A stretch of 15,362 nucleotides of DNA from Chloroflexota bacterium (GCA_029265085.1 JAJUJY010000104.1:1-15362), one strand, 5' to 3'. Positions 1-6,739 are shown, counted from the first letter of the stretch. Notes: generated from the letters alone by a model not told the origin. Made by a program: numbers and translations.

Positions 1-937
1 GGCCAAATTGATGAATCTGGTTGGAAAAGCCAGTGTTATAAATATATTGAACCAGGTAGAGCGTAGCCGATCCAGGCCCCCCGCCGGTTAAAACATATAC
101 CTGATCAAACACCTGAACTGCCCGAATTAAGGAAAGCACCAGCACAACGAACATCGTCGGCATGAGCAAAGGAAGTGTAATAAATTGAAAGCTCTGCCAG
201 TTCGATGTGCCGTCAATCGAACCTGCTTCATACAAATCGGGCGGAATGGATTGCAAACCAGCCAACAAAATGAGCGTAAAGAAGCCCATGTTTGCCCAAA
301 TGCTGACAAACACCACCCAGAACGTCGCCCAATTAACATCCAGCAAGAATGGAATGCGCTCCCCTCCAAGCTGGGTAATGATTGCATTTAATAAACCGTC
401 CCGCTGTAAAATCCATTTCCAGATCAAGGCCACCACAACCGGTGACAATAAAACCGGATAAAAGAAAACGCTGCGGAAGAAACCACGAGCAACGATTTTT
501 CGATTCAGGATAATAGCAGTGATCAACGAGAGTAAAACGATTCCAACAACCTGCAACACCACAAACAACATGGTGTTGTAAACTGCCCGCCAGAAAAGAT
601 CTTCTGCGCAGGTATTGGGGTTCAGATAATCCACGCAGTTAAATAAAACTTTAAAATTATCCAGTCCTACAAAAGGCCGGTCCTTGGGCATTAGCAACGT
701 GCCACCGGTAAATGAATAATAAATATTTAATAGCATCGGGAATAAAACAAAAATCCCAAAAATCAGCATATTGGGCAACAGGAAGATGTATGCCATCCGT
801 TTCATGCCAATTTTTCTTTGGATCGGATCCATAATCCAATCAAGTGCGTTGATAATAACGCTTAGAATGGCATTCACGACCGCTCCAAGACCGTCTTTAA
901 TCACCGTGGATAATTTTTTGCGTTTCTGAATTGCCAT
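1..937 (-). CDS. ABC sugar transporter permease, MalF/UgpA type (C-terminus cut by window edge)
   Basis: Inner-membrane permease of a carbohydrate ABC importer, one of the two channel subunits that pair with the solute-binding protein encoded just upstream. The frame stays open from the ATG at 937 to the window edge, giving 312 residues without a stop. A basic N-terminus with an extra hydrophobic or amphipathic stretch (residues about 16-40) precedes the first clear membrane helix (about 49-75). Further helices follow around 120-145, 157-175, 203-230 and 258-275. The cytoplasmic EAA loop that contacts the ATPase begins at residue 237 (EAGSIDGTS) and runs to the LPLLMP segment near 260. A downstream TGGGPGSAT motif (284-292) is typical of this family. 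The start is supported by a GGGAG ribosome-binding site six bases upstream. It is cotranscribed with the binding protein across a hairpin. The partner permease is expected beyond the left edge. No ATPase is visible, and such systems often share one ATPase encoded elsewhere. Confidence 0.93.
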   Translation of the reverse strand, partial: MAIQKRKKLSTVIKDGLGAVVNAILSVIINALDWIMDPIQRKIGMKRMAYIFLLPNMLIFGIFVLFPMLLNIYYSFTGGTLLMPKDRPFVGLDNFKVLFNCVDYLNPNTCAEDLFWRAVYNTMLFVVLQVVGIVLLSLITAIILNRKIVARGFFRSVFFYPVLLSPVVVALIWKWILQRDGLLNAIITQLGGERIPFLLDVNWATFWVVFVSIWANMGFFTLILLAGLQSIPPDLYEAGSIDGTSNWQSFQFITLPLLMPTMFVVLVLSLIRAVQVFDQVYVLTGGGPGSATLYLVQYIYNTGFSNQIHQFG

Positions 938-966
938 GAAGATCTCCCAAACCCCTAAAAAGAAAC

Positions 967-998
967 TATACAGGGCGGCATTAACACCGCCCTGTATA
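967..998 (-). terminator. Intercistronic hairpin between binding protein and permease
   Basis: Perfect 12-bp inverted repeat (arms 967-978 and 987-998) with an 8-nt loop, lying in the 75-bp gap between the binding-protein stop and the permease start. On the minus strand a T-rich stretch follows it (TTTCTTTTT). Such a structure usually acts as a leaky terminator or 3' stabiliser, giving more binding protein than permease. The pairing is seen directly; the role is inferred from position. Confidence 0.8.
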
Positions 999-1012
999 AA
1001 AATCAGATTACA

Positions 1013-2404
1013 CTATTTTGCACCGGCAGCAACAAGACCGTCATCAATCTCCTGCTGCATACGCTGAATGGCCTCATCCAGGGTCAACTCACCCACCATC
1101 GCCTGTGTTAAGCGGTCGCGGATGGCGTTGAACACAATGGTGTTATAGGTGTATGCCTGCATCTTGTAGGCAATCGGATCCAGTTTTTCTACCTGGGAGA
1201 CGAATACATTTAATGCATTCTTAGCAGCTTCCACGTCGGTCTGGTATTCCACACCTTTTTTCGCCAACCCGAGATGTCCGGGGATGAAGAGCGTTTTGGC
1301 GGAGAATACAGCCAGGTTTTCTTCCTGAGCCAGGAAGTCCAGCAAACGAGCTACCTGTTCAGGGTGCTTGGTGGTTTTGATACCAACCAGCGCAGCGCCA
1401 CCGGGCATACCGGTGCAGGCAGCCGGGCCGCATGGGTTGGGGATTACTTCCCAATCAAATGCATCGCCGATCTTATCCCTGAACTGGCCAATCTGCCAGG
1501 AACCAGACATATACAGTACCGCCTGGCCGTTGATAAAGAAATCAGCCGCGGGGAGATAGCCGGTAGCGCCAGCCCAAACATCCATCGGCATAGTGCCGTC
1601 CGCATGCCAGTCCAGCATTAACTGGAACATCTTGCGAGCGCCTTCATCATCAATCTTCGGGAATCCATCTTCGCCCATGAATTTGGCACCCTGGCTGATC
1701 ATCGGGCCAGCCAGACGGTGGCCAGTACGGTCCATGGTCATCGCAAAATCGGTGCCGGTCGCTTCGGCAACCTGGCGGGTCACATCCGCCCATTCTTCCC
1801 AGGTCACAGAGTCAGAAGTATCACTGGGAACGGGGATACCAGCCTGCTCAAACAAGGTGCGGTTAATGTAGGGACCAGTGACCGTTAACTGGGTCATCAT
1901 GCCGTAGATACCTTCCGTATCACCTGGGGGGCGCATCCAGTTCAGGAAGGGGCCAAAGTTTTCTTCCCAGTAAGCGGGATCGGCCACATAGGGTTTAATG
2001 TCAAGGAAGTATTTGGATAAAATACCCAGCTGAGTCACACGAGCAAGGTCAGGACCTTCACCCGCTTCTAATTGCACCGGTAAATTTTCCAGGATTGTCT
2101 GGTAGGCTACGTTATCCAGGACGACTTTAATATCCGGATTGGCCGCTTCGAATTTGTCGAGCAGCTCACGCATAACAACATCTTCATTGCCATCGGTATA
2201 CCAGGTAATACGCAATTCCACAACTTCCACAGGAGCCGCTTCGGTAGCTGTTGGTTCCGGGGCCTTGGTTGGTTCCGGAGCTTTGGTCGGTTCCACTACA
2301 GGAGCTTCGGTCGGAATTGGTTCAGGAGTGGCTTGAGCACAGGCTGTAAGCAACAGCACAATAATCAACATTGAAACGAGCGCAGCAAAGATATTCTTCT
2401 TCAT
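1013..2404 (-). CDS. Sugar ABC transporter solute-binding lipoprotein (UgpB/MalE-like, COG1653 type)
   Basis: Extracytoplasmic receptor that captures a sugar or glycoside and delivers it to the downstream permeases. The chosen start (463 aa) has a GGAAG ribosome-binding site and gives a clean lipoprotein signal: basic MKKN, a hydrophobic core, then lipobox LTAC with Cys22 as the lipidation site. An alternative GTG at 2449 would put 15 polar residues in front of this signal and is unlikely. A Pro/Thr/Glu-rich tether with repeated PTKAPE units (about 24-65) follows, a style common in Gram-positive and Chloroflexota binding proteins. The rest reads as a family-1 periplasmic-binding fold: WYTDGNED near the start, GPDLARV, the YINRTLFEQAGIPVP segment, and GSWQIGQF before a Pro-rich hinge region. 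The ligand cannot be read from sequence. The operator shared with the catabolic operon suggests it is the same sugar or glycoside that the operon degrades. Confidence 0.95.
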   Translation of the reverse strand: MKKNIFAALVSMLIIVLLLTACAQATPEPIPTEAPVVEPTKAPEPTKAPEPTATEAAPVEVVELRITWYTDGNEDVVMRELLDKFEAANPDIKVVLDNVAYQTILENLPVQLEAGEGPDLARVTQLGILSKYFLDIKPYVADPAYWEENFGPFLNWMRPPGDTEGIYGMMTQLTVTGPYINRTLFEQAGIPVPSDTSDSVTWEEWADVTRQVAEATGTDFAMTMDRTGHRLAGPMISQGAKFMGEDGFPKIDDEGARKMFQLMLDWHADGTMPMDVWAGATGYLPAADFFINGQAVLYMSGSWQIGQFRDKIGDAFDWEVIPNPCGPAACTGMPGGAALVGIKTTKHPEQVARLLDFLAQEENLAVFSAKTLFIPGHLGLAKKGVEYQTDVEAAKNALNVFVSQVEKLDPIAYKMQAYTYNTIVFNAIRDRLTQAMVGELTLDEAIQRMQQEIDDGLVAAGAK

Positions 2405-2531
2405 CTTTCTTCCTTTTTGGTTTTGGGTAATTAGCGGATTTACGATCACGGATTACTATGTATTGCGAGTGATGCACCTCCTGTAAAAAATATTTGTGGA
2501 TTTAAGATTTTGGTGAATGGCTTGAACCGCG

Positions 2532-2557
2532 AAAAAACAGAAACCGTTTTATAACGG
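2532..2557 (-). terminator. Small terminator-like hairpin in the leader
   Basis: On the minus strand the sequence CCGTT-ATAA-AACGG (2544-2557) forms a 5-bp stem with a 4-nt loop. A T-rich tract including six consecutive T (2532-2537) follows it. The stem is short for an efficient terminator, so it may only be a pause or attenuation element. Confidence 0.35.
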
Positions 2558-2647
2558 GAAGATTTCAACCGCGATTCAATTGTGATTTATTTCACCAGAA
2601 TACAAGAGTGCTTTCTCCTGTGAACGCAGTTTTTGCATCACGTTCAG

Positions 2648-2727
2648 AAAAAAATTAGAGGTTTTCAGCACCGGGGTTTTCATAAAACGAAACAAACCCT
2701 AAGCCATCAATACCAAACAAAACCTCT
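2648..2727 (-). terminator. Candidate attenuator: nested hairpin plus seven-U tract in the leader
   Basis: Outer arms 2657-2665 and 2719-2727 form a perfect 9-bp stem (AGAGGTTTT with AAAACCTCT). Inside, GGGTTT (2674-2679) can pair with AAACCC (2694-2699), or a competing local hairpin GTTTT-CAT-AAAAC (2676-2688) can form. In the direction of transcription the outer stem is followed two bases later by seven T (plus-strand A at 2648-2654). This resembles an intrinsic terminator upstream of the binding-protein gene, with mutually exclusive inner pairings as in attenuators. The loop is long (53 nt), so activity is uncertain. Confidence 0.4.
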
Positions 2728-2797
2728 TAAGAACCGCGGTATTTCACGGCAGCCTCTCGTTCGCAGTACTAAATTGGATCTAACGCTAACTGGGGAA

Positions 2798-2820
2798 ATT
2801 AATTAATCATTTTAATTAAT
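2798..2820. promoter_or_regulatory. Palindromic operator A, likely ROK repressor site
   Basis: Perfect inverted repeat with 9-bp arms (ATTAATTAA at 2798-2806, TTAATTAAT at 2812-2820) around a 5-nt centre (TCATT). It lies about +7 to +29 of the predicted leftward transcript, where a bound repressor would block elongation or escape. Operator B at 5454-5476, in front of the ROK gene, is identical at 21 of 23 positions. AT-rich palindromes of this size are typical ROK-family targets (NagC, Mlc, XylR). Confidence 0.75.
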
Positions 2821-2833
2821 TAATCTGCCTATT

Positions 2834-2862
2834 ATTATAGGAATACCCACCCCCTATGTCAA
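2834..2862 (-). promoter_or_regulatory. Consensus sigma70 promoter for the ABC transporter
   Basis: On the minus strand, TTGACA (2857-2862) is separated by exactly 17 bp from TATAAT (2834-2839). Both hexamers match the consensus perfectly. Transcription should start near 2827 and run left into operator A and the leader. Such a strong promoter would need tight repression, which fits the palindrome directly downstream. Confidence 0.85.
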
Positions 2863-2902
2863 GTGGTTTAGAAATTTTTTCCTTAAAAATCAAATAACTT
2901 CA

Positions 2903-2933
2903 AACCATTTAATCGTTCTGCTCAACCACTTAA
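2903..2933. repeat. Two direct repeats AACCAYTTAA upstream of the transporter promoter
   Basis: AACCATTTAA (2903-2912) and AACCACTTAA (2924-2933) are spaced 21 bp start to start, two helical turns. A third copy of the core, AACCACTT, lies in inverted orientation at 2861-2868, abutting the -35 hexamer. This arrangement resembles an activator or second regulator site. The assignment is tentative because the motif is short and AT-rich. Confidence 0.3.
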
Positions 2934-2937
2934 TAGC

Positions 2938-2969
2938 AAAAGAACGGGAAATCAGCTTCCCGTCCTTTT
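2938..2969 (-). terminator. Intrinsic terminator of the DUF4380-like gene
   Basis: Stem ACGGGAA (2944-2950) with TTCCCGT (2957-2963), loop of 6 nt. The stem extends through one mismatch by AAAAG/CTTTT. On the minus strand it ends in TTCTTTTG, just past the stop of the gene at 2992. The near symmetry means it could also stop transcription in the other direction. Confidence 0.75.
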
Positions 2970-2991
2970 GAAAAATTGATTTTAAGTACGC

Positions 2992-3897
2992 TTATAACTT
3001 TTCCACTACAGGAAGGATCTCTCGCACAACATCCGCTTCAGATTGGGGCGGCAAAACACCACCGATCAAATGCCATTCTTCGACATATGCAGCGGATTCA
3101 CCCGGCTCTATTTTCGCCAGGGGTCCCAATGTTTCCAATTCAAGCATTTTTTGATTGGTGAATATTTCCACATTACAACCACGATCCGGATAGACAGCCC
3201 CAGGCTGAAACTCAAATTTTTTCACAAATAAATTTCCCGCCCTGGCATACGCACACCATCCAACAGAATTCTCACCCCCAATTTTTTGAGGTGTCTGGCA
3301 GGTGGCATCCTGGCGCAGCAGCACATACTGCCGCCCAAAAGTCCAACGATGGTCGCTTAAATCCGTATAAGGCCACAACGTTAACGTTGAGGATGGAAGC
3401 AAATGTTCTGGATGCGAACCGCGTTCCGGCAGCGGGAATATTGCCACGCCGCCGGGAGCCATCACCGAGAGCGCCCACGGGGCAAGTTCAACCCCAAATA
3501 GACCTTGATTATGAAGGCGGTGAGTCACCCGCACACTGTTATGATCACCCAAAGATAGTTCGATCTCTTTTTGAAGGCCGGTCTGCGGCTCAATGGATTG
3601 TCGTAACAAAAGCCCGCGCTCTGTGTACTCAAAAGATACCTGCTGATTATCTGGCAAATACGTCCGCGGCCGTTTCTCAGGTGCATGCCACAAACGGTGA
3701 CCGCCATACGACCGCCACTCCTCTCCACCGGTCAAACCGGCGTGTTCGGGCACTTCTCGAAATTCATTTGCCCCCCCTTCAAATCCAAACCAGATAATCC
3801 GCGGTCCAACATCCGTAGTCGCGATTAATTTAATCGTTCCATTGGATATCTGTTGACAATTCGGCCAACCCGCATAGGCCACAGTTTTATGTTGCAT
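2992..3897 (-). CDS. Aldose-epimerase-fold protein of the DUF4380 type (function unknown)
   Basis: A 301-residue soluble protein without signal peptide. It resembles the galactose-mutarotase-like beta-sandwich proteins annotated as DUF4380. Supporting stretches are the N-terminal GPRIIWFGF (about 31-39), the Gly/His-rich SYGGHRLWHAPE near 64-75 with two His that could sit in the sugar pocket, ELAPWALSVMAPGG near 145-160, and the C-terminal ELETLGPLAKIEPGES, where mutarotase relatives place a conserved acid. The ATG at 3897 was chosen because GGGGAG precedes it; the upstream alternative at 3951 lacks one. It is divergent from the esterase gene with a 175-bp shared control region, so the two may be coregulated. 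A mutarotase or related role on a sugar acid is plausible but unproven. It has its own terminator and is not part of the ABC transcript. Confidence 0.8.
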   Translation of the reverse strand: MQHKTVAYAGWPNCQQISNGTIKLIATTDVGPRIIWFGFEGGANEFREVPEHAGLTGGEEWRSYGGHRLWHAPEKRPRTYLPDNQQVSFEYTERGLLLRQSIEPQTGLQKEIELSLGDHNSVRVTHRLHNQGLFGVELAPWALSVMAPGGVAIFPLPERGSHPEHLLPSSTLTLWPYTDLSDHRWTFGRQYVLLRQDATCQTPQKIGGENSVGWCAYARAGNLFVKKFEFQPGAVYPDRGCNVEIFTNQKMLELETLGPLAKIEPGESAAYVEEWHLIGGVLPPQSEADVVREILPVVEKL

Positions 3898-4010
3898 AGA
3901 GGCTCCCCGTCTAAAACTTAGCAAAGAGGTTAAATTGCTTTGATTGTACACGCACTTCCAAAAAAGAAAATACTCTGCTGGTATTTTTGAATTGAATTTC
4001 TTAAAAAGGG

Positions 4011-4038
4011 CTTACCAAATCCAATTCCATGCGATAAT
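4011..4038 (+). promoter_or_regulatory. Possible extended -10 promoter for the esterase gene
   Basis: TGCGATAAT (4030-4038) fits an extended -10 element, with a weak -35 candidate CTTACC (4011-4016) 16 bp upstream. This gives a leader of about 28 nt. A small palindrome (CGATA-ATCG-TATCG, 4032-4045) overlaps the -10 and could be an operator. No copy of the ROK operator is present here. Confidence 0.35.
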
Positions 4039-4072
4039 CGTATCGAATTTTCCAAATCTCGAAAGAAAAAAT

Positions 4073-5287
4073 ATGACCATTACCGAAGAAAGCGATGTTT
4101 TACCCTATACTCTTCCGGATGTTTTGAAATTTATGGATGGCCGTAAGGTTCAAAACCGTGCTGAATGGCTCCAGCGCCGCCAGGAAATTCTATCCATTTT
4201 TGCATCCGAGGTCTACGGCAAGGTTCCAAGAGCCGAACTGTCCATAAAACACGAATTGCTTTCCTCCGAACACAACGCACTCAACGGAAAAGCCATCCGA
4301 AAACAGGTAAAAATTTCGTTTTTTGCCAACCAACAATGCTGCGACATTCATGTATTAATTTATCTGCCTGAAGGAATCAAGAAACCGGTCCCAATTTTTT
4401 TAGGACTAAATTTTGAAGGGAACCATACCATTCATTCCGACCCCAAGATCGATCTTTCCGAAAAATGGATCATGGAAGGTAAGGCTGGCGTGGTCAACCA
4501 TAAAGCAACCGAAGCATCCCGTGGTGTTCGAGCGGAAAGATGGCCGTTGGATCTGATCCTGCAGCATGGATTTGGGTTGGCTACCGCCTATTATGGCGAT
4601 CTGGACCCAGATTTTGATGATGGATTCCAGAATGGCATTCATCCACTGTTTTATCGGCCTGGGCAAAATCAACCGAAAGCAGATGAATGGGGCTCCATCA
4701 GTGCGTGGGCCTGGGGTTTAATCAGGATTATGGATTATTTACAAAGTGATGATCAAATTGATTCCAGGCATGTGGCTGTATTGGGACATTCCCGGCTGGG
4801 CAAAGCGGCCTTATGGGCTGGAGCCCAAGACGACCGCTTTGCCCTGGTCATTTCGAACAATTCCGGCTGCGGCGGGGCAGCACTTTCACGCCGGAAATTC
4901 GGCGAAACCGTAAAAGCAATCAATACCCGTTTTCCACATTGGTTTTGTCAAAACTTCAAACAATACAACCTACGCGAAGAGATGCTGCCAGTTGATCAGC
5001 ACCTGTTGTTGGCTTGTATTGCACCCCGGCCGTTGTATTGCACCAGTGCCACCGAAGACCTTTGGGCAGATCCGCGCGGCGAATTTTTGGGTGCTGCATA
5101 TGCCACTCCCGCTTATGAACTGTTTGGACGAACAGGTTTCGACAAAAATTCACCTGTACTGGTTGAAACCCCCATCATGAACACCATTGGCTACCATCTT
5201 CGAAACGGCGCTCATGAGATTACTGCCTACGATTGGGCACAATTTATTCAGTTTGCAAAATTACATTTCCAGCAAATCGATAGGTAA
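4073..5287 (+). CDS. CE15-family glucuronoyl esterase-like alpha/beta hydrolase, apparently cytoplasmic
   Basis: Carbohydrate esterase family 15 enzymes cleave esters of 4-O-methyl-glucuronic acid, classically the glucuronoxylan-lignin bond. This 404-aa protein carries the CE15 nucleophile motif GHSRLGKAALWAGAQDDRFA (Ser240), the following SNNSGCGGAALSRRKFGE block, FPHWFC (288-292), PVDQHLLLACIAPRP, and the catalytic His381 in NGAHEITAYDW. The canonical acid just after the nucleophile strand (Glu in fungal enzymes) is Asn here (N262/N263). The acid is therefore probably E328 or D329 in SATEDLWADPRGEF, as in many bacterial members. The start at 4073 is preceded by GAAAG. The longer frame from 3944 begins upstream of the likely promoter and has no ribosome-binding site. 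Unlike most CE15 enzymes there is no signal peptide, so it may act on imported esterified oligosaccharides. It is not in the ROK-led operon. Confidence 0.88.
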   Translation: MTITEESDVLPYTLPDVLKFMDGRKVQNRAEWLQRRQEILSIFASEVYGKVPRAELSIKHELLSSEHNALNGKAIRKQVKISFFANQQCCDIHVLIYLPEGIKKPVPIFLGLNFEGNHTIHSDPKIDLSEKWIMEGKAGVVNHKATEASRGVRAERWPLDLILQHGFGLATAYYGDLDPDFDDGFQNGIHPLFYRPGQNQPKADEWGSISAWAWGLIRIMDYLQSDDQIDSRHVAVLGHSRLGKAALWAGAQDDRFALVISNNSGCGGAALSRRKFGETVKAINTRFPHWFCQNFKQYNLREEMLPVDQHLLLACIAPRPLYCTSATEDLWADPRGEFLGAAYATPAYELFGRTGFDKNSPVLVETPIMNTIGYHLRNGAHEITAYDWAQFIQFAKLHFQQIDR

Positions 5288-5426
5288 AAAAATGCCCCAT
5301 CTGCGGCATGTTGAAAGCAGTTAAGATATTTCTGTTTAGACGCTATCCGATGATGGACCTTTCCTTCTGGAATTATCCATCCCTGACGATGGCTTGTTGG
5401 TCGATTTTGATGATGAAAATCACAGC
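5288..5426. other. Short intergenic stretch between esterase and ROK operon
   Basis: A 5-bp hairpin (ATGCC 5292-5296, GGCAT 5305-5309) follows the esterase stop. Its T-tract is on the minus strand, so it is a poor terminator for the esterase. The frame 5340-5459 is open for 40 codons (acidic, reading LSDDGPFLLELSIPDDG) but has no start codon and runs into the next promoter. It may be a coding remnant. Confidence 0.35.
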
Positions 5427-5455
5427 TTGACTTTATTTGGGGGCAGGTCTATAAT
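5427..5455 (+). promoter_or_regulatory. Near-consensus sigma70 promoter of the catabolic operon
   Basis: TTGACT (5427-5432) and TATAAT (5450-5455) are separated by 17 bp. Only one base of the -35 differs from consensus. Transcription should start near 5462, inside operator B, giving a leader of about 40 nt before the ROK start codon. It is probably the promoter for all eight genes to 15311, since no gap in that stretch exceeds 56 bp. Confidence 0.85.
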
Positions 5456-5476
5456 TTATTAATCAATTTAATTAAT
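5454..5476. promoter_or_regulatory. Operator B, near-identical to operator A
   Basis: ATTTATTAA (5454-5462), centre TCAAT, then TTAATTAAT (5468-5476). It matches operator A at 21 of 23 positions, and the similarity extends to 25 of 28 when five more bases are included. It overlaps the last two bases of the -10 and the start site, so a bound protein would block RNA polymerase. Its position in front of the ROK gene implies autoregulation. Confidence 0.75.
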
Positions 5477-5500
5477 TATTCAAAGTCCCCTGGAGACCGT

Positions 5501-6739
5501 ATGGGAAGCAACCAGGTTACCGCAAAATCACACAACATCCGCTCCATTCTAAAGACATTGCTCCAATACAAGCAGATTTCGCGGGTAGAACTGGCAGCGA
5601 TTACCGGGCTAACTACCGCAACAATCACCAATCTGGTAAATGAGTTGATTCATCAAGGACTGGTTCGCGAAGAAGGCGCAGAACAATTAGATGCACCCCG
5701 CGTGGGACGTCCTCGTATGGTGTTGGAACTGATCCCCTCTGCCCGCTTTGCAATCGGTGTACATATTGGCATTGGTGAATTCCATGTGGTCATCACCTAC
5801 CTATTGGCCAACATAATCAACAATGTCTCAATCCATTACGAAATTTGCAGCGATGCAGAAGTCATTGTCCAGGAAATCGCCAATCAAATTGATTATCTGA
5901 TCAAAGACTCCGGTAAGCCTCTGGATGCATTTATCGGCATTGGTGTTGGCGCATCGGGTCTGGTCAATGTGGAAACCGGTGTGAACGTAAATGCACCGAA
6001 CTTATGCTGGCAGGATATTCCCTTGAAAGAATGGCTAAACCAAAAAACCGGTCTGCCAGTATCGGTTGATAACAATGTTCGTTTAATGAGCCTGGCAGAA
6101 TCCATGTTTGGTGACAGTCGAAACATCAATGCAATGGCATTTGTTTACGCGCGGATCGGTGTCGGCGCTGGACTGGTTGTCAACGGCAGTTTATATCGCG
6201 GCACGGCAGCCGGTGCTGGAGAAATCGGGCACACCATCGTGATCCCCGATGGCGGGGAAGAATGCCGCTGCGGCAATCATGGCTGTCTGGAAACGCTGGT
6301 TTCCGAGCCAGCGATTATCAGATTGGCAGAACAAATTGCAAAAGCCCGTCCACAAGGCATCCTGGCAGAAAAACTGCAAACCGGCAAAGGCAGTATGATG
6401 GATCGCATTTTTGCAGCAGCAGAAGCCGGGGATGTGGATGTTCAAAACATGCTTAAAGAACGTGCCCGCTATTTGGGGATTGCCCTGGCGAATCTAGTGA
6501 ATGTCCTTAATCCAGAGGTAATCGTCCTGGGAGGTTTACTTGTAGCCGGAAAACCCTATATGCTTGCAGATATTCAAAAAACAGTTCATCAATGCGCTTT
6601 CAGCCACCTGGGTGACGCAGTAGAAATCCGGACAACAATCTTTGGACAGAAGGCTGGTATGATCGGTGCCGCCGCCCTGGCATTGAAAGAATATTTTTAT
6701 GATTGCAATGATTTTATAGAGCAGGAGAAACCAGTTTGA
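5501..6739 (+). CDS. ROK-family transcriptional repressor (XylR/NagC-like)
   Basis: Local sugar-responsive repressor, 412 aa. Residues about 10-58 form a winged helix-turn-helix (SRVELAAITGLTTATITNLVNELIHQGLV), followed by the GRPRMVLEL wing typical of ROK regulators. The ROK domain fills about 80-400. The Zn-binding signature is intact: GH244 and the Cys cluster C255, C257, C262 in ECRCGNHGCLE. Residues needed for sugar phosphorylation are not. The phosphate-loop Asp of the usual DIG motif is His88 (AIGVHIG), and the catalytic Asp after the conserved Asn is Asn192 (VDNNVRL). It should therefore bind a sugar without phosphorylating it. GGAG lies 6 bases before the ATG. Operator B overlaps its own promoter and operator A controls the transporter, so free ligand would induce uptake and catabolism together. 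The next gene overlaps by 4 bp. Confidence 0.95.
   Translation: MGSNQVTAKSHNIRSILKTLLQYKQISRVELAAITGLTTATITNLVNELIHQGLVREEGAEQLDAPRVGRPRMVLELIPSARFAIGVHIGIGEFHVVITYLLANIINNVSIHYEICSDAEVIVQEIANQIDYLIKDSGKPLDAFIGIGVGASGLVNVETGVNVNAPNLCWQDIPLKEWLNQKTGLPVSVDNNVRLMSLAESMFGDSRNINAMAFVYARIGVGAGLVVNGSLYRGTAAGAGEIGHTIVIPDGGEECRCGNHGCLETLVSEPAIIRLAEQIAKARPQGILAEKLQTGKGSMMDRIFAAAEAGDVDVQNMLKERARYLGIALANLVNVLNPEVIVLGGLLVAGKPYMLADIQKTVHQCAFSHLGDAVEIRTTIFGQKAGMIGAAALALKEYFYDCNDFIEQEKPV

Larger units (their letters stand above)
2405..2827 (-). other. Long gene-free 5' leader of the binding-protein transcript
   Basis: About 420 nt separate the predicted transcription start (near 2827) from the binding-protein ATG. 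No credible ORF lies here. It holds the operator, two terminator-like hairpins (listed separately) and a 6-bp stem (TGAACG/CGTTCA, about 2622-2647). Three copies of AACCGCG (2525-2531, 2567-2573, 2732-2738) also occur, read on the plus strand. A strong AGGAGG sequence near 2476-2481 has no start codon at a usable distance. The length and structure suggest post-initiation control, but no known riboswitch class is recognised. Confidence 0.5.

Noticed and set aside
2405..2449. Upstream GTG start for the binding protein
   Set aside because: It would add 15 polar residues before the lipoprotein signal. The AGGAGG near 2476-2481 is too far from this GTG (about 28 nt), while the ATG at 2404 has its own ribosome-binding site.
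2585..2625. Nine-codon leader peptide (TTG start after AGGAG) in the transporter leader
   Set aside because: It is very short, has a rare start codon and shows no run of regulatory codons. Chance is the simpler explanation.
3291..3797. 168-codon plus-strand frame opposite the DUF4380-like gene
   Set aside because: The protein is low-quality and Arg/Pro/Thr-rich with no recognisable motif. The minus-strand frame has a clear family-like sequence, ribosome-binding site and terminator.
3944..4072. N-terminal extension of the esterase reading frame
   Set aside because: It lacks a ribosome-binding site, has atypical residues and overlaps the likely promoter. Family similarity begins after the ATG at 4073.
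5285..5309. Terminator after the esterase gene
   Set aside because: The hairpin has only a 5-bp stem, and its T-tract lies on the opposite strand, where no gene reads toward it.
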